In this document: positions 1-9,261 of the stretch, in pieces
Layout of the letters: each line of letters opens with the position of its first letter
How positions within the stretch are numbered: the stretch's first letter is position 1
Assembly (NCBI GenBank): GCA_030832095.1
Contig: JAURJT010000035.1
Coordinates: 93,501 to 157,500 of the forward strand
From: Gammaproteobacteria bacterium
GTDB lineage: Bacteria > Pseudomonadota > Gammaproteobacteria > Burkholderiales > Burkholderiaceae_B
Reading direction: 5' to 3'
DNA: 64,000 nt
Program-made: the position numbers and the translations under genes
The notes under the pieces: model-generated
What the model was told of the DNA's origin: nothing
The model's input: only the letters and a program-made list of their open reading frames with translations
Databases searched by the model: none

Positions 1-138
1 TTAGCTCGCGCCTCAAACACCACACCTGTCGTGGTGCTGCGCTTTGAAGGCGACACCCCCGAGGCACTTTCCCGTATTCAAAACGCGTTTCGCAAGCAGT
101 TGCTAGCGCTTGCGCCACACGTCACGCTTCCCTTTTAA
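1..138 (+). CDS. Phosphomannomutase/phosphoglucomutase, C-terminal end only
   Basis: The reading frame is open from base 1 and ends with TAA at 138, giving 45 residues that begin LARASNTTPVVVLRFEGD. The R-x-S-N-T-x-P segment is the phosphate-binding loop of domain 4 in the alpha-D-phosphohexomutase family (ManB/AlgC type), which interconverts hexose 6- and 1-phosphates. The rest of the gene lies outside the window. It is 23 bp from pgi on the same strand, so the two probably form a sugar-phosphate operon. The family is clear; the exact substrate (mannose or glucose phosphate) cannot be told from this fragment. Confidence 0.85.
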   Translation, partial: LARASNTTPVVVLRFEGDTPEALSRIQNAFRKQLLALAPHVTLPF

Positions 139-161
139 TTTTTTTTGCAGCATCCCCACTT

Positions 162-1796
162 ATGAGCTCGTTGTCAAAAAGTCCAGCCTGGCTTGCGTTT
201 TCGTCCGCCGTGCACACCAGTCCGCTTACAGCAGACAGCTTGCGCATTTTGCCCGCCGTCGATCTTGAAGTGGATCTGAGTACCCAGCGCTACTCTGCGG
301 CATTTGAACAAGCCTCGGCCGCTTTGCTCAACCAGCAGGGCTTTGAGGCTGCACGCAAAGGGCTCTTTGCAGGCGAGGCCATTAACTGGACTGAAAAACG
401 TGCTGCTTGGCACACCGCCCTGCGGTCTGAGCACCCACCGGCGGGCGTGGCCAGTGCTATCAAAGCCGAACAAGAACGTCTGGCCAATTTTGTTGACTTG
501 GTGAACGCGCAAAACCTGTATCGCAACGTCGTGCATCTTGGCATCGGCGGCAGCGACTGGGGCCCAAGGCTCGCCGTTGAAGCACTGGCTGGCGTCAGCA
601 GCCGGCGCACGATCCGTTTTGCCTCGAACGTCGATGCACACGCCATTACCGGCGCACTCGACGGGCTCGACCCGCTTGATACCTTGGTCATTATTTCATC
701 AAAGTCGTTCACCACCACCGAGTCCCTTGCCAATGCCGCGCGTGCCATCGAATGGTTCACAGCCAACGGCGTCAGCGAGCCACTTGAGCATTTCGTTGCT
801 GTGACGGCTAATCCGGCAGCAGCGCGCGCCTTTGGCATTCGTGACGACCGCATCTTTGAATTTTGGGATTGGGTCGGTGGCCGTTATTCGCTGTGGTCTT
901 CGATCGGCTTACCGATTGCCTTAGGACTTGGCCTCAATGCTCTGAATGACATGCGTCGCGGCGCAACCGAAATGGATGAGCATTTTTTGAATGCACCCAT
1001 CGCGCGCAATGCACCCGTGCAAATGGCCTTAAGTGCCGTGGCCAACTGCAGTGTGCTTGGCTATGCGTCGTTTGCCCTGTGCCCGTACGATGCTCGCTTG
1101 CGCCAACTGGTGCCATGGTTGCAACAGCTCGAAATGGAATCCTTAGGTAAAGCGACTCAACTTGATGGCAGCACGCTGGACGTACCAAGCAGCCCCGCCG
1201 TTTGGGGCATGCCCGGTACCGACAGTCAACACACGTTTTTTCAGTGGTTACATCAAGACGGGAAAGGAGCGCCGGTTGATTTTGTCTTGTGCGCCAAGCC
1301 CGACCACCAGCACACACGTCATCACCGCTTGCTGATTGCCAACTGTTTGGCGCAACGCGCGGCACTGCGCGAAGGTAAGTCGTTTGAGCAAGCGCTGGCA
1401 GCGGTTAGCCAAACAGAAAAAGATCCGGTGCTGGCGGCGCAACTTGCTCAGCATCGGGTGCATCCGGGCGGACGCCCTTCGACCCTAATCGTGCTGCCCC
1501 TGCTTGACGCCAAGCAGCTTGGATCTCTCTTGGCGCTGTATGAGCACAAGGTATTCACCGAAGGCGTCTTGTGGGGTATCAACCCCTTTGATCAATGGGG
1601 TGTTGAGTTTGGCAAACGACTAGCCGTTGATATTGAAAAAAGCCTCGACGCCGAAGACGGTGAGTCGGCCGTCAGCGCCTTTGACCCGTCAACCGCTCAC
1701 TGGATTCGTCGCTTGGCAACCAGTGCAGGTAACGATCATGCCTACGAGCGCCGTCGCGCAGAACGCATCGCGCGCGGTCAATCGCCTGAAGCCTAA
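162..1796 (+). CDS. pgi: Glucose-6-phosphate isomerase
   Basis: A 544-residue protein of normal length for bacterial Pgi, the cytoplasmic enzyme that interconverts glucose 6-phosphate and fructose 6-phosphate. The sugar-phosphate-binding SIS motif GIGGSDWGPRLAVEAL lies near residue 127, SSKSFTTTES near 180, the GGRYSLWSSIG segment near 240, and the family signature with DSQHTFFQWLHQ near 355. A GVLWGINPFDQWGVEFGK block close to the C-terminus is also typical. It follows a phosphohexomutase gene by 23 bp, consistent with a shared transcript feeding nucleotide-sugar synthesis. The opposite-strand gene downstream ends 44 bp after it. Confidence 0.97.
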   Translation: MSSLSKSPAWLAFSSAVHTSPLTADSLRILPAVDLEVDLSTQRYSAAFEQASAALLNQQGFEAARKGLFAGEAINWTEKRAAWHTALRSEHPPAGVASAIKAEQERLANFVDLVNAQNLYRNVVHLGIGGSDWGPRLAVEALAGVSSRRTIRFASNVDAHAITGALDGLDPLDTLVIISSKSFTTTESLANAARAIEWFTANGVSEPLEHFVAVTANPAAARAFGIRDDRIFEFWDWVGGRYSLWSSIGLPIALGLGLNALNDMRRGATEMDEHFLNAPIARNAPVQMALSAVANCSVLGYASFALCPYDARLRQLVPWLQQLEMESLGKATQLDGSTLDVPSSPAVWGMPGTDSQHTFFQWLHQDGKGAPVDFVLCAKPDHQHTRHHRLLIANCLAQRAALREGKSFEQALAAVSQTEKDPVLAAQLAQHRVHPGGRPSTLIVLPLLDAKQLGSLLALYEHKVFTEGVLWGINPFDQWGVEFGKRLAVDIEKSLDAEDGESAVSAFDPSTAHWIRRLATSAGNDHAYERRRAERIARGQSPEA

Positions 1797-1840
1797 GGCG
1801 CTGTCGACTTAGCGCAACACCCAAGAGACTAAGTGGCGCG

Positions 1841-2893
1841 CTAAGACGCTCGCAACTTAGCGCAAAACTGAAGATACCAAGGCATAGCAGCTTGCAGGCC
1901 TTGGAGGATTGTGTGGGTCGGTTGATAGCCAAGCAAACGCTGCGCCTTCGAGATATCGGCCTGCGAATGCCGTACGTCACCCGCTCTAAAATCCCGATAA
2001 TCTGGCGCTAACGAATAAGACACTGCGTTCTCAGCAAGCGTTGACACTAGGTGTTTGTGTAGGTCGTTCAAACTTGTGCGTGCGTTGACAGCGACGTTGT
2101 AGACCTGATTCGTGCCCTCATCGCCTGCCAAGGCCGCCAAAATATTGGCTTGCACCGCGTTATCCACAAAACAAAAATCGCGACTCGTTTCGCCGTCGCC
2201 GTTCACCGACACCACCTCACCACCGAGCATTGCGGCTATCCACTTTGGGATCACCGCAGCGTAGGCACCCTCTGGGTCTTGTCGTTTACCGAAAACATTA
2301 AAGTAACGCAGACCAATCGTTTTAAAGCCGTAAGAGCGTGCAAAGACGTCTGCATACAACTCGTTGACGTACTTTGTGACGGCATAAGGCGATAGCGGCT
2401 TACCAATCTGGTCTTCAACTTTTGGCAAAGCAGGATGATCGCCATAGGTAGAGCTTGAGGCCGCGTAAACAAAAGACTGCACCTTGGCATCGCGCGCGGC
2501 CACCAACATGTTCAAAAAACCAGAGATGTTGACGTCATTGGTGGTGACTGGGTCGGCGAGCGAGCGTGGTACCGACCCAAGGGCTGCCTGATGCAACACA
2601 TACTCTGCCCCCTCAACCGCTTGAGCACAGGTTGAAGCTTCGCGAATATCGCCTTGTATAAACCGAAAATTTGACCATTGCTTGGCGCTAACGCTTGCCC
2701 GCACTTCGTCAAGATTGTGTTGATAACCTGTTGCAAAATTATCAAGACCCACCACACGTTGGTCAAGCTTCAGCAAAGCCTCGAGCAGATTCGACCCAAT
2801 GAAACCTGCGCACCCAGTGACCAACCAACTATGCGGAGCCGCGCGCAATTGTTGCTGAACGTGCTGATAACGCATGCCAGGTACCTGTGTCAT
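1841..2893 (-). CDS. wbpP: UDP-N-acetylhexosamine 4-epimerase (WbpP/TviC-like)
   Basis: 350 residues, an extended-SDR family epimerase. The NAD-binding Rossmann motif [11 protein letters not shown] is at about residue 25, and the catalytic Y-x-x-x-K is in [13 protein letters not shown] near 160. The family interconverts UDP-GlcNAc/UDP-GalNAc or their uronic acids for surface polysaccharide. The close sequence feel to WbpP/TviC ([15 protein letters not shown] after the Rossmann fold; [23 protein letters not shown]) and the partner dehydrogenase favour UDP-HexNAc(A) over UDP-Glc. The start codon overlaps the stop of the upstream dehydrogenase in an ATGA junction, so the two are translationally coupled. 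No glycosyltransferases follow, so the final polysaccharide is unknown. Confidence 0.88.
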   Translation of the reverse strand: MTQVPGMRYQHVQQQLRAAPHSWLVTGCAGFIGSNLLEALLKLDQRVVGLDNFATGYQHNLDEVRASVSAKQWSNFRFIQGDIREASTCAQAVEGAEYVLHQAALGSVPRSLADPVTTNDVNISGFLNMLVAARDAKVQSFVYAASSSTYGDHPALPKVEDQIGKPLSPYAVTKYVNELYADVFARSYGFKTIGLRYFNVFGKRQDPEGAYAAVIPKWIAAMLGGEVVSVNGDGETSRDFCFVDNAVQANILAALAGDEGTNQVYNVAVNARTSLNDLHKHLVSTLAENAVSYSLAPDYRDFRAGDVRHSQADISKAQRLLGYQPTHTILQGLQAAMPWYLQFCAKLRAS

Positions 2894-4185
2894 AAGCGCA
2901 AATCTGACTGATCAGCCGGCAAAATATATTTCAAGTCATACAGCACGTGCTCGGGCTTACCTAAGGACCGAATCGCTGACGCACCCATCTCGATAAACTG
3001 CCGATGCGCCACCGCAACAATGATCGCATCGTAACGACCGGCTTGTAATGTTTGCACGGGCGCGAAACCGTATTCATGCTGAGCCTCTTGCGCCGACACC
3101 CACGGGTCGTACACGTCTACCTCAACGTTGTACTCGTGAAGCTCTTTGACGATATCCACTACACGGGTATTGCGCAGGTCGGGGCAGTTCTCTTTAAACG
3201 CCAGGCCCATCACCAACACGCGCGCACCTTGTACATGGATACGCTGGCGCGTCATCAACTTAACGAGTTGAGAGACCACGTAGCTGCCCATACCGTCGTT
3301 TAAGCGACGCCCAGCCAAAATGATTTCGGGATGATAGCCAATCGATTGTGCTTTATGTGTGAGGTAATACGGATCGACACCAATGCAATGACCGCCCACT
3401 AAACCCGGACGAAAGGGTAGAAAATTCCATTTTGTGCCGGCGGCTTGTAAGACGGCTTCGGTATCGATACCAAGCTTATTAAAAATCAACGCCAGTTCAT
3501 TGATCAACGCGATGTTGACATCACGCTGAGTGTTTTCAATCACCTTGGCCGCTTCTGCCACCCGAATACTCGGCGCACAATGTGTGCCCGCGACAATGAT
3601 CTCGCGGTAGATTTGATCAACCAGTGCCGCGATCTCGGGCGTCGAACCCGAAGTGACTTTTTTAATCGTACTGACGCGGTGCTCTTTATCGCCCGGGTTG
3701 ATGCGCTCTGGGCTGTAGCCGGCAAAGAAGTCTTTGTTAAAAACTAAGCCCGAGACCCGCTCAAGAACCGGCACGCAATCTTCTTCGGTGGCGCCGGGGT
3801 AGACCGTCGACTCATAGATGACGATGTCACCTTTTTTAAGTACGGCACCAATGGTTTCGCTCGCTTTAATCAGGGGGGTCAGATCCGGACGCTTATATTC
3901 ATCAATCGGTGTGGGCACTGTCACGATAAACACATTTGCGGCGCTTAGCTCAGCGCGGTCTGCCGTACAGCGCAGGCCTTTGGCGCTGGCAAGCTCGGCA
4001 TCATCGACTTCAAGGGTGTGGTCGTGGCCCTGCTGCAGGGCCTGTATGCGAGCAGGGTTAATATCAAAGCCAAGCACTGGCCTTTTTTTGGCGAACTCAA
4101 CTGCGAGGGGTAATCCCACATAGCCTAGCCCGACCACCGCAAGTTTGACGTCCTGAATGAGCAAAATATTCTCCGCAATACCCAC
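2890..4185 (-). CDS. wbpO: UDP-N-acetyl-D-hexosamine 6-dehydrogenase (WbpO/TviB-like)
   Basis: 431 residues, UDP-glucose/GDP-mannose dehydrogenase family. The Rossmann motif [12 protein letters not shown] begins near residue 17. [18 protein letters not shown] and [12 protein letters not shown] follow, and the catalytic cysteine is in [16 protein letters not shown] near residue 265. The C-terminal UDP-binding domain carries [17 protein letters not shown]. The enzyme should oxidise C6 of a UDP-HexNAc to the uronic acid in two NAD-dependent steps. Paired with the epimerase by a 4-bp overlap, it reproduces the WbpO-WbpP / TviB-TviC module used for Vi-type or O-antigen sugars. An upstream start gives a short N-terminal extension ([12 protein letters not shown]) before the conserved domain; a start nearer the fold is possible. 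Confidence 0.88.
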   Translation of the reverse strand: MGIAENILLIQDVKLAVVGLGYVGLPLAVEFAKKRPVLGFDINPARIQALQQGHDHTLEVDDAELASAKGLRCTADRAELSAANVFIVTVPTPIDEYKRPDLTPLIKASETIGAVLKKGDIVIYESTVYPGATEEDCVPVLERVSGLVFNKDFFAGYSPERINPGDKEHRVSTIKKVTSGSTPEIAALVDQIYREIIVAGTHCAPSIRVAEAAKVIENTQRDVNIALINELALIFNKLGIDTEAVLQAAGTKWNFLPFRPGLVGGHCIGVDPYYLTHKAQSIGYHPEIILAGRRLNDGMGSYVVSQLVKLMTRQRIHVQGARVLVMGLAFKENCPDLRNTRVVDIVKELHEYNVEVDVYDPWVSAQEAQHEYGFAPVQTLQAGRYDAIIVAVAHRQFIEMGASAIRSLGKPEHVLYDLKYILPADQSDLRL

Positions 4186-4688
4186 AGGCGCTCGAGCCAG
4201 CCGGTTCTTATCTTATTTAATGCATCAGTTTGATTTTAAAGGCTACAGCGAAACATTGTTGCCAAGCAGCTGACGTAAACCACCAATGCAAGCCTCATCG
4301 TCGCGATGCGGGGCTAGAGGTTGCGTTGAATTCACTAGCCGACTACACGTTGAAACAGCTTGAAAGGCGGCAACATTTGCGTTCGACAAAAAAGAGGCCA
4401 AGACCTTGCGGTCTTGGCCTAAATCCACCAAAGGAGGAGGGTGGAGGAGACAATCGTGGCAAATTGAGGAGTAAGTCTTAACGTTTTACTAATACTTAAC
4501 GCTCGACTCGCTCTGCTTGTTTTGTCTGACCGCTATCCTTGATAACGACCTCTTCAGTCAAAACACTTATGACTCAACTTCCATAAACAAATATTAAGCT
4601 ATTTTTTTGTGCAATGCAAGAAAATCCATCAAAACAAGAATAAATATTTATTTTGTTGTTTTAGTGCATCGCAACAAGATTTTGTTGT
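4186..4688. other. Intergenic region between wbpO and coq7
   Basis: A 503-bp gap with no convincing gene. It holds a strong hairpin at 4395-4420 (listed separately) and an AT-rich stretch at 4580-4688 unlike the neighbouring genes. On the minus strand a TTG-initiated frame of about 20 codons (peptide starting TEEVVIKDSGQ) precedes the hairpin, but no ribosome binding site supports it. A short RNA or short peptide gene ending at the hairpin is possible; I see nothing decisive. Confidence 0.4.
4384..4420 (-). terminator. Rho-independent terminator
   Basis: A perfect 11-bp stem (AGGCCAAGACC with GGTCTTGGCCT, loop TTGC on the plus strand) is followed on the minus strand by a run of T (plus-strand A-run at 4388-4393). 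The orientation fits transcripts coming from coq7 or from an unrecognised short transcript in the gap, and insulates the wbpO promoter. Confidence 0.8.
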
Positions 4689-5375
4689 TTAGACGCGATA
4701 CGCCGTCGCCGTCATCAATTTAGACATTAATCGCATCACACCGCGCACAGGCGCAGCCATCCCCACCGCCCCTGCCCGTTCGGCCGTCACGCGGTGGCCG
4801 ATCTCGTCTTGTTTCATTTGCTCAACGATTTTTCGTGAGCGGGTGTCGCCTGCGGGCAAGCGCTGCAGGTGATCTTCGAGATGCGACTCAACTTGACGCT
4901 CGGTTTCGGCCATAAACCCCAAATTACGCGCCACACCGGCCCTGGCTGCCAAGACCCCCAAGGTAAATGAGCCGGCATACCAAAGCGGGTTCAACACGCT
5001 GGGCCGACCGTCTAGCTCGCGCAACCGTTGTTGACACCAAGCCAGGTGATCAATCTCGTCGGCCGCCGCACGATAAAAAAGTGCCGCGCTCGAAGGGTCT
5101 TTGCTTGCGGCAGCCTGCCCGCGGTACAGCGCCTGCGCACAAACCTCACCAACATGATTGACGCGCATTAAGCCGGCTGAGTGTGTTGTCTCTGCTGCAG
5201 TTAACTCTGGCGCAACGTCGGGCTTGGCCGCCCCAGCCGGATTGGACCGAGCCGCCGCAGCCTGCCCCGCCAACACCTGCAGAGCCACATCAACTTCGGC
5301 GATAAAGGGATCGAGCCAATGTTGGCGACGAGTGAAGTGCGATGATCCAACTGAAACCGCTTGGGGGGCTGCCAT
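4689..5375 (-). CDS. coq7: Ubiquinone biosynthesis hydroxylase Coq7 (di-iron)
   Basis: 228 residues, the 2-polyprenyl-3-methyl-6-methoxy-1,4-benzoquinone monooxygenase that adds the last hydroxyl group in ubiquinone synthesis. The di-iron ligands are visible as two repeats: RVNHVGEVCAQALYRGQ then EIDHLAWCQQRL, and VESHLEDHL then DEIGHR. The C-terminal hydrophobic patch expected for membrane association is present. An N-terminal Ala-rich segment of about 65 residues precedes the first ligand, as usual in Burkholderiales. It stands alone, with divergent osmC upstream. Confidence 0.95.
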   Translation of the reverse strand: MAAPQAVSVGSSHFTRRQHWLDPFIAEVDVALQVLAGQAAAARSNPAGAAKPDVAPELTAAETTHSAGLMRVNHVGEVCAQALYRGQAAASKDPSSAALFYRAAADEIDHLAWCQQRLRELDGRPSVLNPLWYAGSFTLGVLAARAGVARNLGFMAETERQVESHLEDHLQRLPAGDTRSRKIVEQMKQDEIGHRVTAERAGAVGMAAPVRGVMRLMSKLMTATAYRV

Positions 5376-5500
5376 ACATAACCTTAAGGTGAAACCTGCC
5401 TCGACCTGACGCGAGAGAGCTTTGACTTCAATTTTAAGCTCTAGCCAAGATTTTGCTTAAAACTTGATTATCATTCTGACTTAACTATTAAGGATTGGTC

Positions 5501-5947
5501 ATGGAAGTCAAAATCGATTGGGGTGGTCCCGACGGCATGCTGTTCGTCGCGCAAACCGGAACGGGGCATATTGCAGCCATGGATGGCGCACCCGACGGCG
5601 GCGGCCACAACTTAGCCCCGCGTCCAATGGAGCTCTTGTTGGTAGGCACAGGGGGTTGCACGGCCTATGACGTCGTTCTCATCCTGAAGCGCGGGCGCCA
5701 TGCCATCGTTGGTTGCTCGGTCAAACTGATTGCAGAGCGCGCCGAGGTTGACCCAAAAGTATTCACCAAAATCCACTTCGTGTTTACGGTCACAGGGCGC
5801 AACTTGCCTCGCGCGGCGGTCGAGCGCGCCATTGCACTCTCGCACGAAAAATACTGCTCGGCCTCGGCCATGCTCGCGCATACCGCCGCGATCACCTGGG
5901 CCGCTGAGATTGTCGATACCGGCGGCAGCGCCACCGAGACAGCCTAA
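5501..5947 (+). CDS. OsmC family protein
   Basis: 148 residues of the OsmC/Ohr superfamily. Two conserved cysteines are in [11 protein letters not shown] and in [11 protein letters not shown], the peroxidatic pair of this family; it lacks an obvious Ohr-specific signature, so it is closer to the YhfA/OsmC-like branch whose substrate is unclear. The ATG at 5501 is chosen because AGGA lies 6 bp before it; a TTG two codons upstream would overlap that site. It is 17 bp from thyA, so co-transcription is likely. Confidence 0.87.
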   Translation: MEVKIDWGGPDGMLFVAQTGTGHIAAMDGAPDGGGHNLAPRPMELLLVGTGGCTAYDVVLILKRGRHAIVGCSVKLIAERAEVDPKVFTKIHFVFTVTGRNLPRAAVERAIALSHEKYCSASAMLAHTAAITWAAEIVDTGGSATETA

Positions 5948-5964
5948 ACACAGGATTCATGTAC

Positions 5965-6759
5965 ATGAACCAATACGAAACCTTTATGCGGCATGTCTAC
6001 ACGACGGGCGTAAACAAAACCGATCGAACCGGCACCGGCACACGCTCAGTGTTTGGCTATCAAATGCGGTTTGATCTGGCAAAAGGATTTCCGTTGGTCA
6101 CAACAAAAAAGCTGCATACCCGTAGCATTTTTGTTGAGCTCTTATGGTTCTTGCGGGGTGACTCGAACGTCAAATGGTTGCAAGACAATGGCTGCAGCAT
6201 TTGGGACGAGTGGGCCAGGCCCGACGGTGACTTGGGGCCCGTCTATGGGGTGCAATGGCGCTCGTGGCCGACCCCTGATGGTCAGCACATTGACCAGATC
6301 ACTCAAGTGCTTGAGCAAATTCGTACAACTCCTGATTCGCGCCGTTTGATTGTCTCGGCCTGGAACGTTGGCGAAATCAAAAATATGGCCTTGCCACCTT
6401 GCCATGCCTTCTTTCAGTTTTACGTCGCACAGGGCAAGCTATCTTGCCAGTTGTATCAGCGCAGCGCTGATATCTTTTTAGGGGTGCCCTTCAACATCGC
6501 GAGTTACGCGCTGTTGACGCATATGGTGGCACAGCAGTGCAACCTTGAGGTCGGTGATTTTGTCTGGACCGGCGGCGATTGCCATATTTACAGCAATCAC
6601 TTCGAACAGGTTGAATTGCAACTCTCACGCACGCCTAATCCTTACCCAACACTTGCCTTGCAACGCAAGCCAGACTCTTTATTCGATTACCGCTACGAAG
6701 ATTTTGTCATCGAAAATTACGAGCACCATCCACATATCAAGGCACCTGTTGCCGTTTGA
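5965..6759 (+). CDS. thyA: Thymidylate synthase
   Basis: 264 residues, the normal bacterial length. Catalytic cysteine is in [12 protein letters not shown]; the folate/dUMP signature runs [19 protein letters not shown], and [17 protein letters not shown] is the N-terminal loop. The enzyme makes dTMP from dUMP using methylene-tetrahydrofolate, yielding dihydrofolate that the next gene, folA, recycles. Two in-frame ATGs exist at 5959 and 5965; AGGA at 5952-5955 is 9 bp from the second and only 3 bp from the first, so 5965 is preferred. Confidence 0.97.
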   Translation: MNQYETFMRHVYTTGVNKTDRTGTGTRSVFGYQMRFDLAKGFPLVTTKKLHTRSIFVELLWFLRGDSNVKWLQDNGCSIWDEWARPDGDLGPVYGVQWRSWPTPDGQHIDQITQVLEQIRTTPDSRRLIVSAWNVGEIKNMALPPCHAFFQFYVAQGKLSCQLYQRSADIFLGVPFNIASYALLTHMVAQQCNLEVGDFVWTGGDCHIYSNHFEQVELQLSRTPNPYPTLALQRKPDSLFDYRYEDFVIENYEHHPHIKAPVAV

Positions 6760-6781
6760 TTTCGTTCAAGAGAGTTGGCTG

Positions 6782-7267
6782 ATGCAGCTGAATTTAATTG
6801 TTGCCTACGCCCGCAACCGCACGATCGGGAGAGATAACACTTTGCCCTGGAGGCTGCCCGGTGATTTAGCGCACTTTAAGCGTACGACTCTCGGGTGCCC
6901 CATCGTGATGGGCCGCAAAACATGGGACTCACTCGGAAGACCATTACCCGGGCGACGCAATATCGTGATCACACGAGACGCGAGCAAGACATTTACCGGC
7001 GCAGAGGCCTTCACGAGTTTGTCTGAGGCACTCGAAGCCGTCAAAGATGCCAAGCAGGTATTTGTCATCGGCGGCGCGCAAATTTACCGAGAAGCGCTGC
7101 CGCTGGCGCACCGGGTCGTCGCGACAGAAATACAGGCCGATATTGAGGGCGATGCAATGTTTGATCCACTCGACAAAGCAGTTTGGCACGAAACCTCTCG
7201 TCAGCCTCAACCCGCAGAAAACGGGCTTGCTTACGATCTGGTCGAGTACCATCGCCCTAAAGGCTAA
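6782..7267 (+). CDS. folA: Dihydrofolate reductase
   Basis: 161 residues. The frame stays open far upstream, inside thyA, but the family starts at MQLNLIVAYARNRTIG, so the ATG at 6782 is used. Conserved DHFR parts are IGRDNTLPWRLPGDLAHFKRTT, the NADPH-binding VMGRKTWDSLGRPLPGR and VIGGAQIYREALP. It reduces dihydrofolate to tetrahydrofolate and follows thyA by 22 bp, the classic folate-cycle pair. Confidence 0.97.
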   Translation: MQLNLIVAYARNRTIGRDNTLPWRLPGDLAHFKRTTLGCPIVMGRKTWDSLGRPLPGRRNIVITRDASKTFTGAEAFTSLSEALEAVKDAKQVFVIGGAQIYREALPLAHRVVATEIQADIEGDAMFDPLDKAVWHETSRQPQPAENGLAYDLVEYHRPKG

Positions 7268-7270
7268 GTC

Positions 7271-9163
7271 ATGAATAGAAAAATACTCAGTGCGGTCAGT
7301 GCGCTTGTCCTTCTCTTTGCACTCTATGCTGGTACCAGCTGGTACATCGGCGGGCGTGTGCAAGCCGAAGCCAACAATGCCATCGATTCGCTCAATACTT
7401 ACATCGCAAAAAACTGGTCAGATCAAGTGCGTGTCACCTTGCGTAGCTATCAACGTGGCGTATTCACAAGCGAGGCCTCATACCTTTTGACCTTTCCTGC
7501 CAGCAAAACCGCGACGCTCAGCCCTGAAGTCTTAGTGGTCAACCGCATCACACACGACGCACTGTCTCTCGAACAAATTGCCCAAGGTAAATTCGAGTGG
7601 TTATCCGCGTCAATTCACACCACGCTGGCGCCCACCGCGTTCACCGGGGCGCTCTTCAAGGCCACCGGAGGACAATCGCTGATTGACGGCCACACGCAAC
7701 TGAATGTCAAAGGCGTGGCCAAGCTCGACTGGGTGATTCGCCCGGTCGACCACACACAAGACACCGTGCGCTCGCGTTTTGCGGGGGCTACCATGGTCGC
7801 TGAACTCGGCCCTACCTTTCATCACACCAAAGGTGAGCTCAAAGTCAAAGCGCTGAACATTACCGATGGCAAAGTCACACTCGACATCAAAGCAAGCCGC
7901 CTGCACACCGACACCCATCCAGGGCAGTCAGGCCTGAGCATCGGCATCAGCGGCGCGGACATCGGAGAGCTCACCCTCACGTCTTTAAATTTTCCGACCG
8001 TGACGGCCAAGCAGATCAACACACGTTTAGTGTTGAATGAGAAAGACAACCTGTTAACCGGACAGTCTCACTACGATATCGAACGTCTGTCGATCGACAA
8101 AAAAGACTGGGGCACGCTACAGCTCACAGCCTCATATGACAAACTGAACGGCAATACCGTTAAGTCACTAGGTGATCTGTACACCACGATTCTGACCCGC
8201 TTGCTCAACAGCGAGCCTGAGGCCGACTTAACGACTGCGGCAGACCTGAAGCAGTTTTGGGGCCATGTGCAGACGCTCGTTAAAAACAGCCCGACGGTCA
8301 GGCTCGACCCGCTGATTTGGCAAACGGCAAATGGGCAAAGCTCAATCACCTTAAGCACGGTGCTCGCCCCAGTCGATCTGCGCAGCGGTGGTCTGGGCTT
8401 AAATGGTAACCCGCTCCAAACCATTGATGCCACGATTGCAATCTCTCGAGCCATGGCGGTTGGGGTACGCACCACGGCTCTTGAAGCGAACGGCATCAAA
8501 CCGGCTCAGGCTAAAAGTACGGCCGAAAAAGATATCGCGAGTGCGCTCGACGTCGCCGCCAAATTAAAGCTGGGCGCACTCAAGGGTGATCGCTTTGTCG
8601 CACAACTGAGTTTCAAAGACAACGTCGTGAAGGTCAACGGGCAAGTGATTTCAGCCGAGACCTTGCTGACGCTAGCGTCTTCACTGGTACCGGCCAGTTG
8701 GCTTTCGACAGAACCAGTTGCAAGCGCAGATGGGCCCGATGAGGCGGCCGCCATCAGACATCTAGACCCCTCCGTCTTGGCCAGTATATTGTCAGCGGCT
8801 GACTTCACTTTTGAAGAGGTAAAAGATGAGCAAGGCGATCCGCTACTCAAGGTGTCACCCGGAGACTCAGGTGCCGCCAAAATCGATATGGTGTTTGTGG
8901 GATGTGGTAACGATCCAAGCTGCGAAGACGTACTGTTGCGCGCAACGTACTCTCCGAATAAGCCGGTCGCACTAAAAGTGGCGAACGATTGGAATTTGCG
9001 TAATCGTTGGGCGCGCGCATTCGTCAACGACAAAAAAGAGGCCGTGATCGAGATGGATATCAGTGCGTACGGAGGAATTGGCCGCGATGCCGTTGAAGGC
9101 ATGGTCAACACTTTCTTTAAGATCGTGCGGGATTTTTCTAAAGAGCTCGAGGCCTCGAACTAA
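7271..9163 (+). CDS. DUF945 (YdgA-like) family protein
   Basis: 630 residues beginning with a single N-terminal hydrophobic segment (ILSAVSALVLLFALYAG) and then YIGGRVQAEANNAID, the typical start of the DUF945 family. The remainder is soluble and beta-rich by appearance and should lie in the periplasm, anchored by the N-terminus. Molecular role is not established for the family; E. coli YdgA has been linked to surface and motility phenotypes. It starts 3 bp after folA, so it ends the osmC-thyA-folA transcript, with a hairpin just downstream. Confidence 0.8.
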   Translation: MNRKILSAVSALVLLFALYAGTSWYIGGRVQAEANNAIDSLNTYIAKNWSDQVRVTLRSYQRGVFTSEASYLLTFPASKTATLSPEVLVVNRITHDALSLEQIAQGKFEWLSASIHTTLAPTAFTGALFKATGGQSLIDGHTQLNVKGVAKLDWVIRPVDHTQDTVRSRFAGATMVAELGPTFHHTKGELKVKALNITDGKVTLDIKASRLHTDTHPGQSGLSIGISGADIGELTLTSLNFPTVTAKQINTRLVLNEKDNLLTGQSHYDIERLSIDKKDWGTLQLTASYDKLNGNTVKSLGDLYTTILTRLLNSEPEADLTTAADLKQFWGHVQTLVKNSPTVRLDPLIWQTANGQSSITLSTVLAPVDLRSGGLGLNGNPLQTIDATIAISRAMAVGVRTTALEANGIKPAQAKSTAEKDIASALDVAAKLKLGALKGDRFVAQLSFKDNVVKVNGQVISAETLLTLASSLVPASWLSTEPVASADGPDEAAAIRHLDPSVLASILSAADFTFEEVKDEQGDPLLKVSPGDSGAAKIDMVFVGCGNDPSCEDVLLRATYSPNKPVALKVANDWNLRNRWARAFVNDKKEAVIEMDISAYGGIGRDAVEGMVNTFFKIVRDFSKELEASN

Positions 9164-9170
9164 AAACAAA

Positions 9171-9198
9171 GCCGACGATTGCCTAGACAATCGTCGGC
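9171..9198. terminator. Bidirectional hairpin terminator
   Basis: An 11-bp perfect stem GCCGACGATTG / CAATCGTCGGC with a 6-nt loop, placed between the convergent DUF945 gene and gcvP. On the minus strand it is followed by a T-rich run (CTTTGTTTTTA), so it best serves gcvP; the plus-strand tail is weaker. Confidence 0.7.
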
Positions 9199-9261
9199 TC
9201 AAGGTTTACAGCCGCAAGCTTATAGTGAGAGCTAGGGCCTCACTGCGGTGCCACAACCTGA

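Noticed and set aside
174..853. Long minus-strand ORFs inside pgi
   Set aside because: Shadows of the pgi codon pattern with no domain.
6545..6781. N-terminal extension of folA
   Set aside because: The frame is open inside thyA but the DHFR family begins at MQLNLIVAYA; the upstream residues are thyA in another frame.
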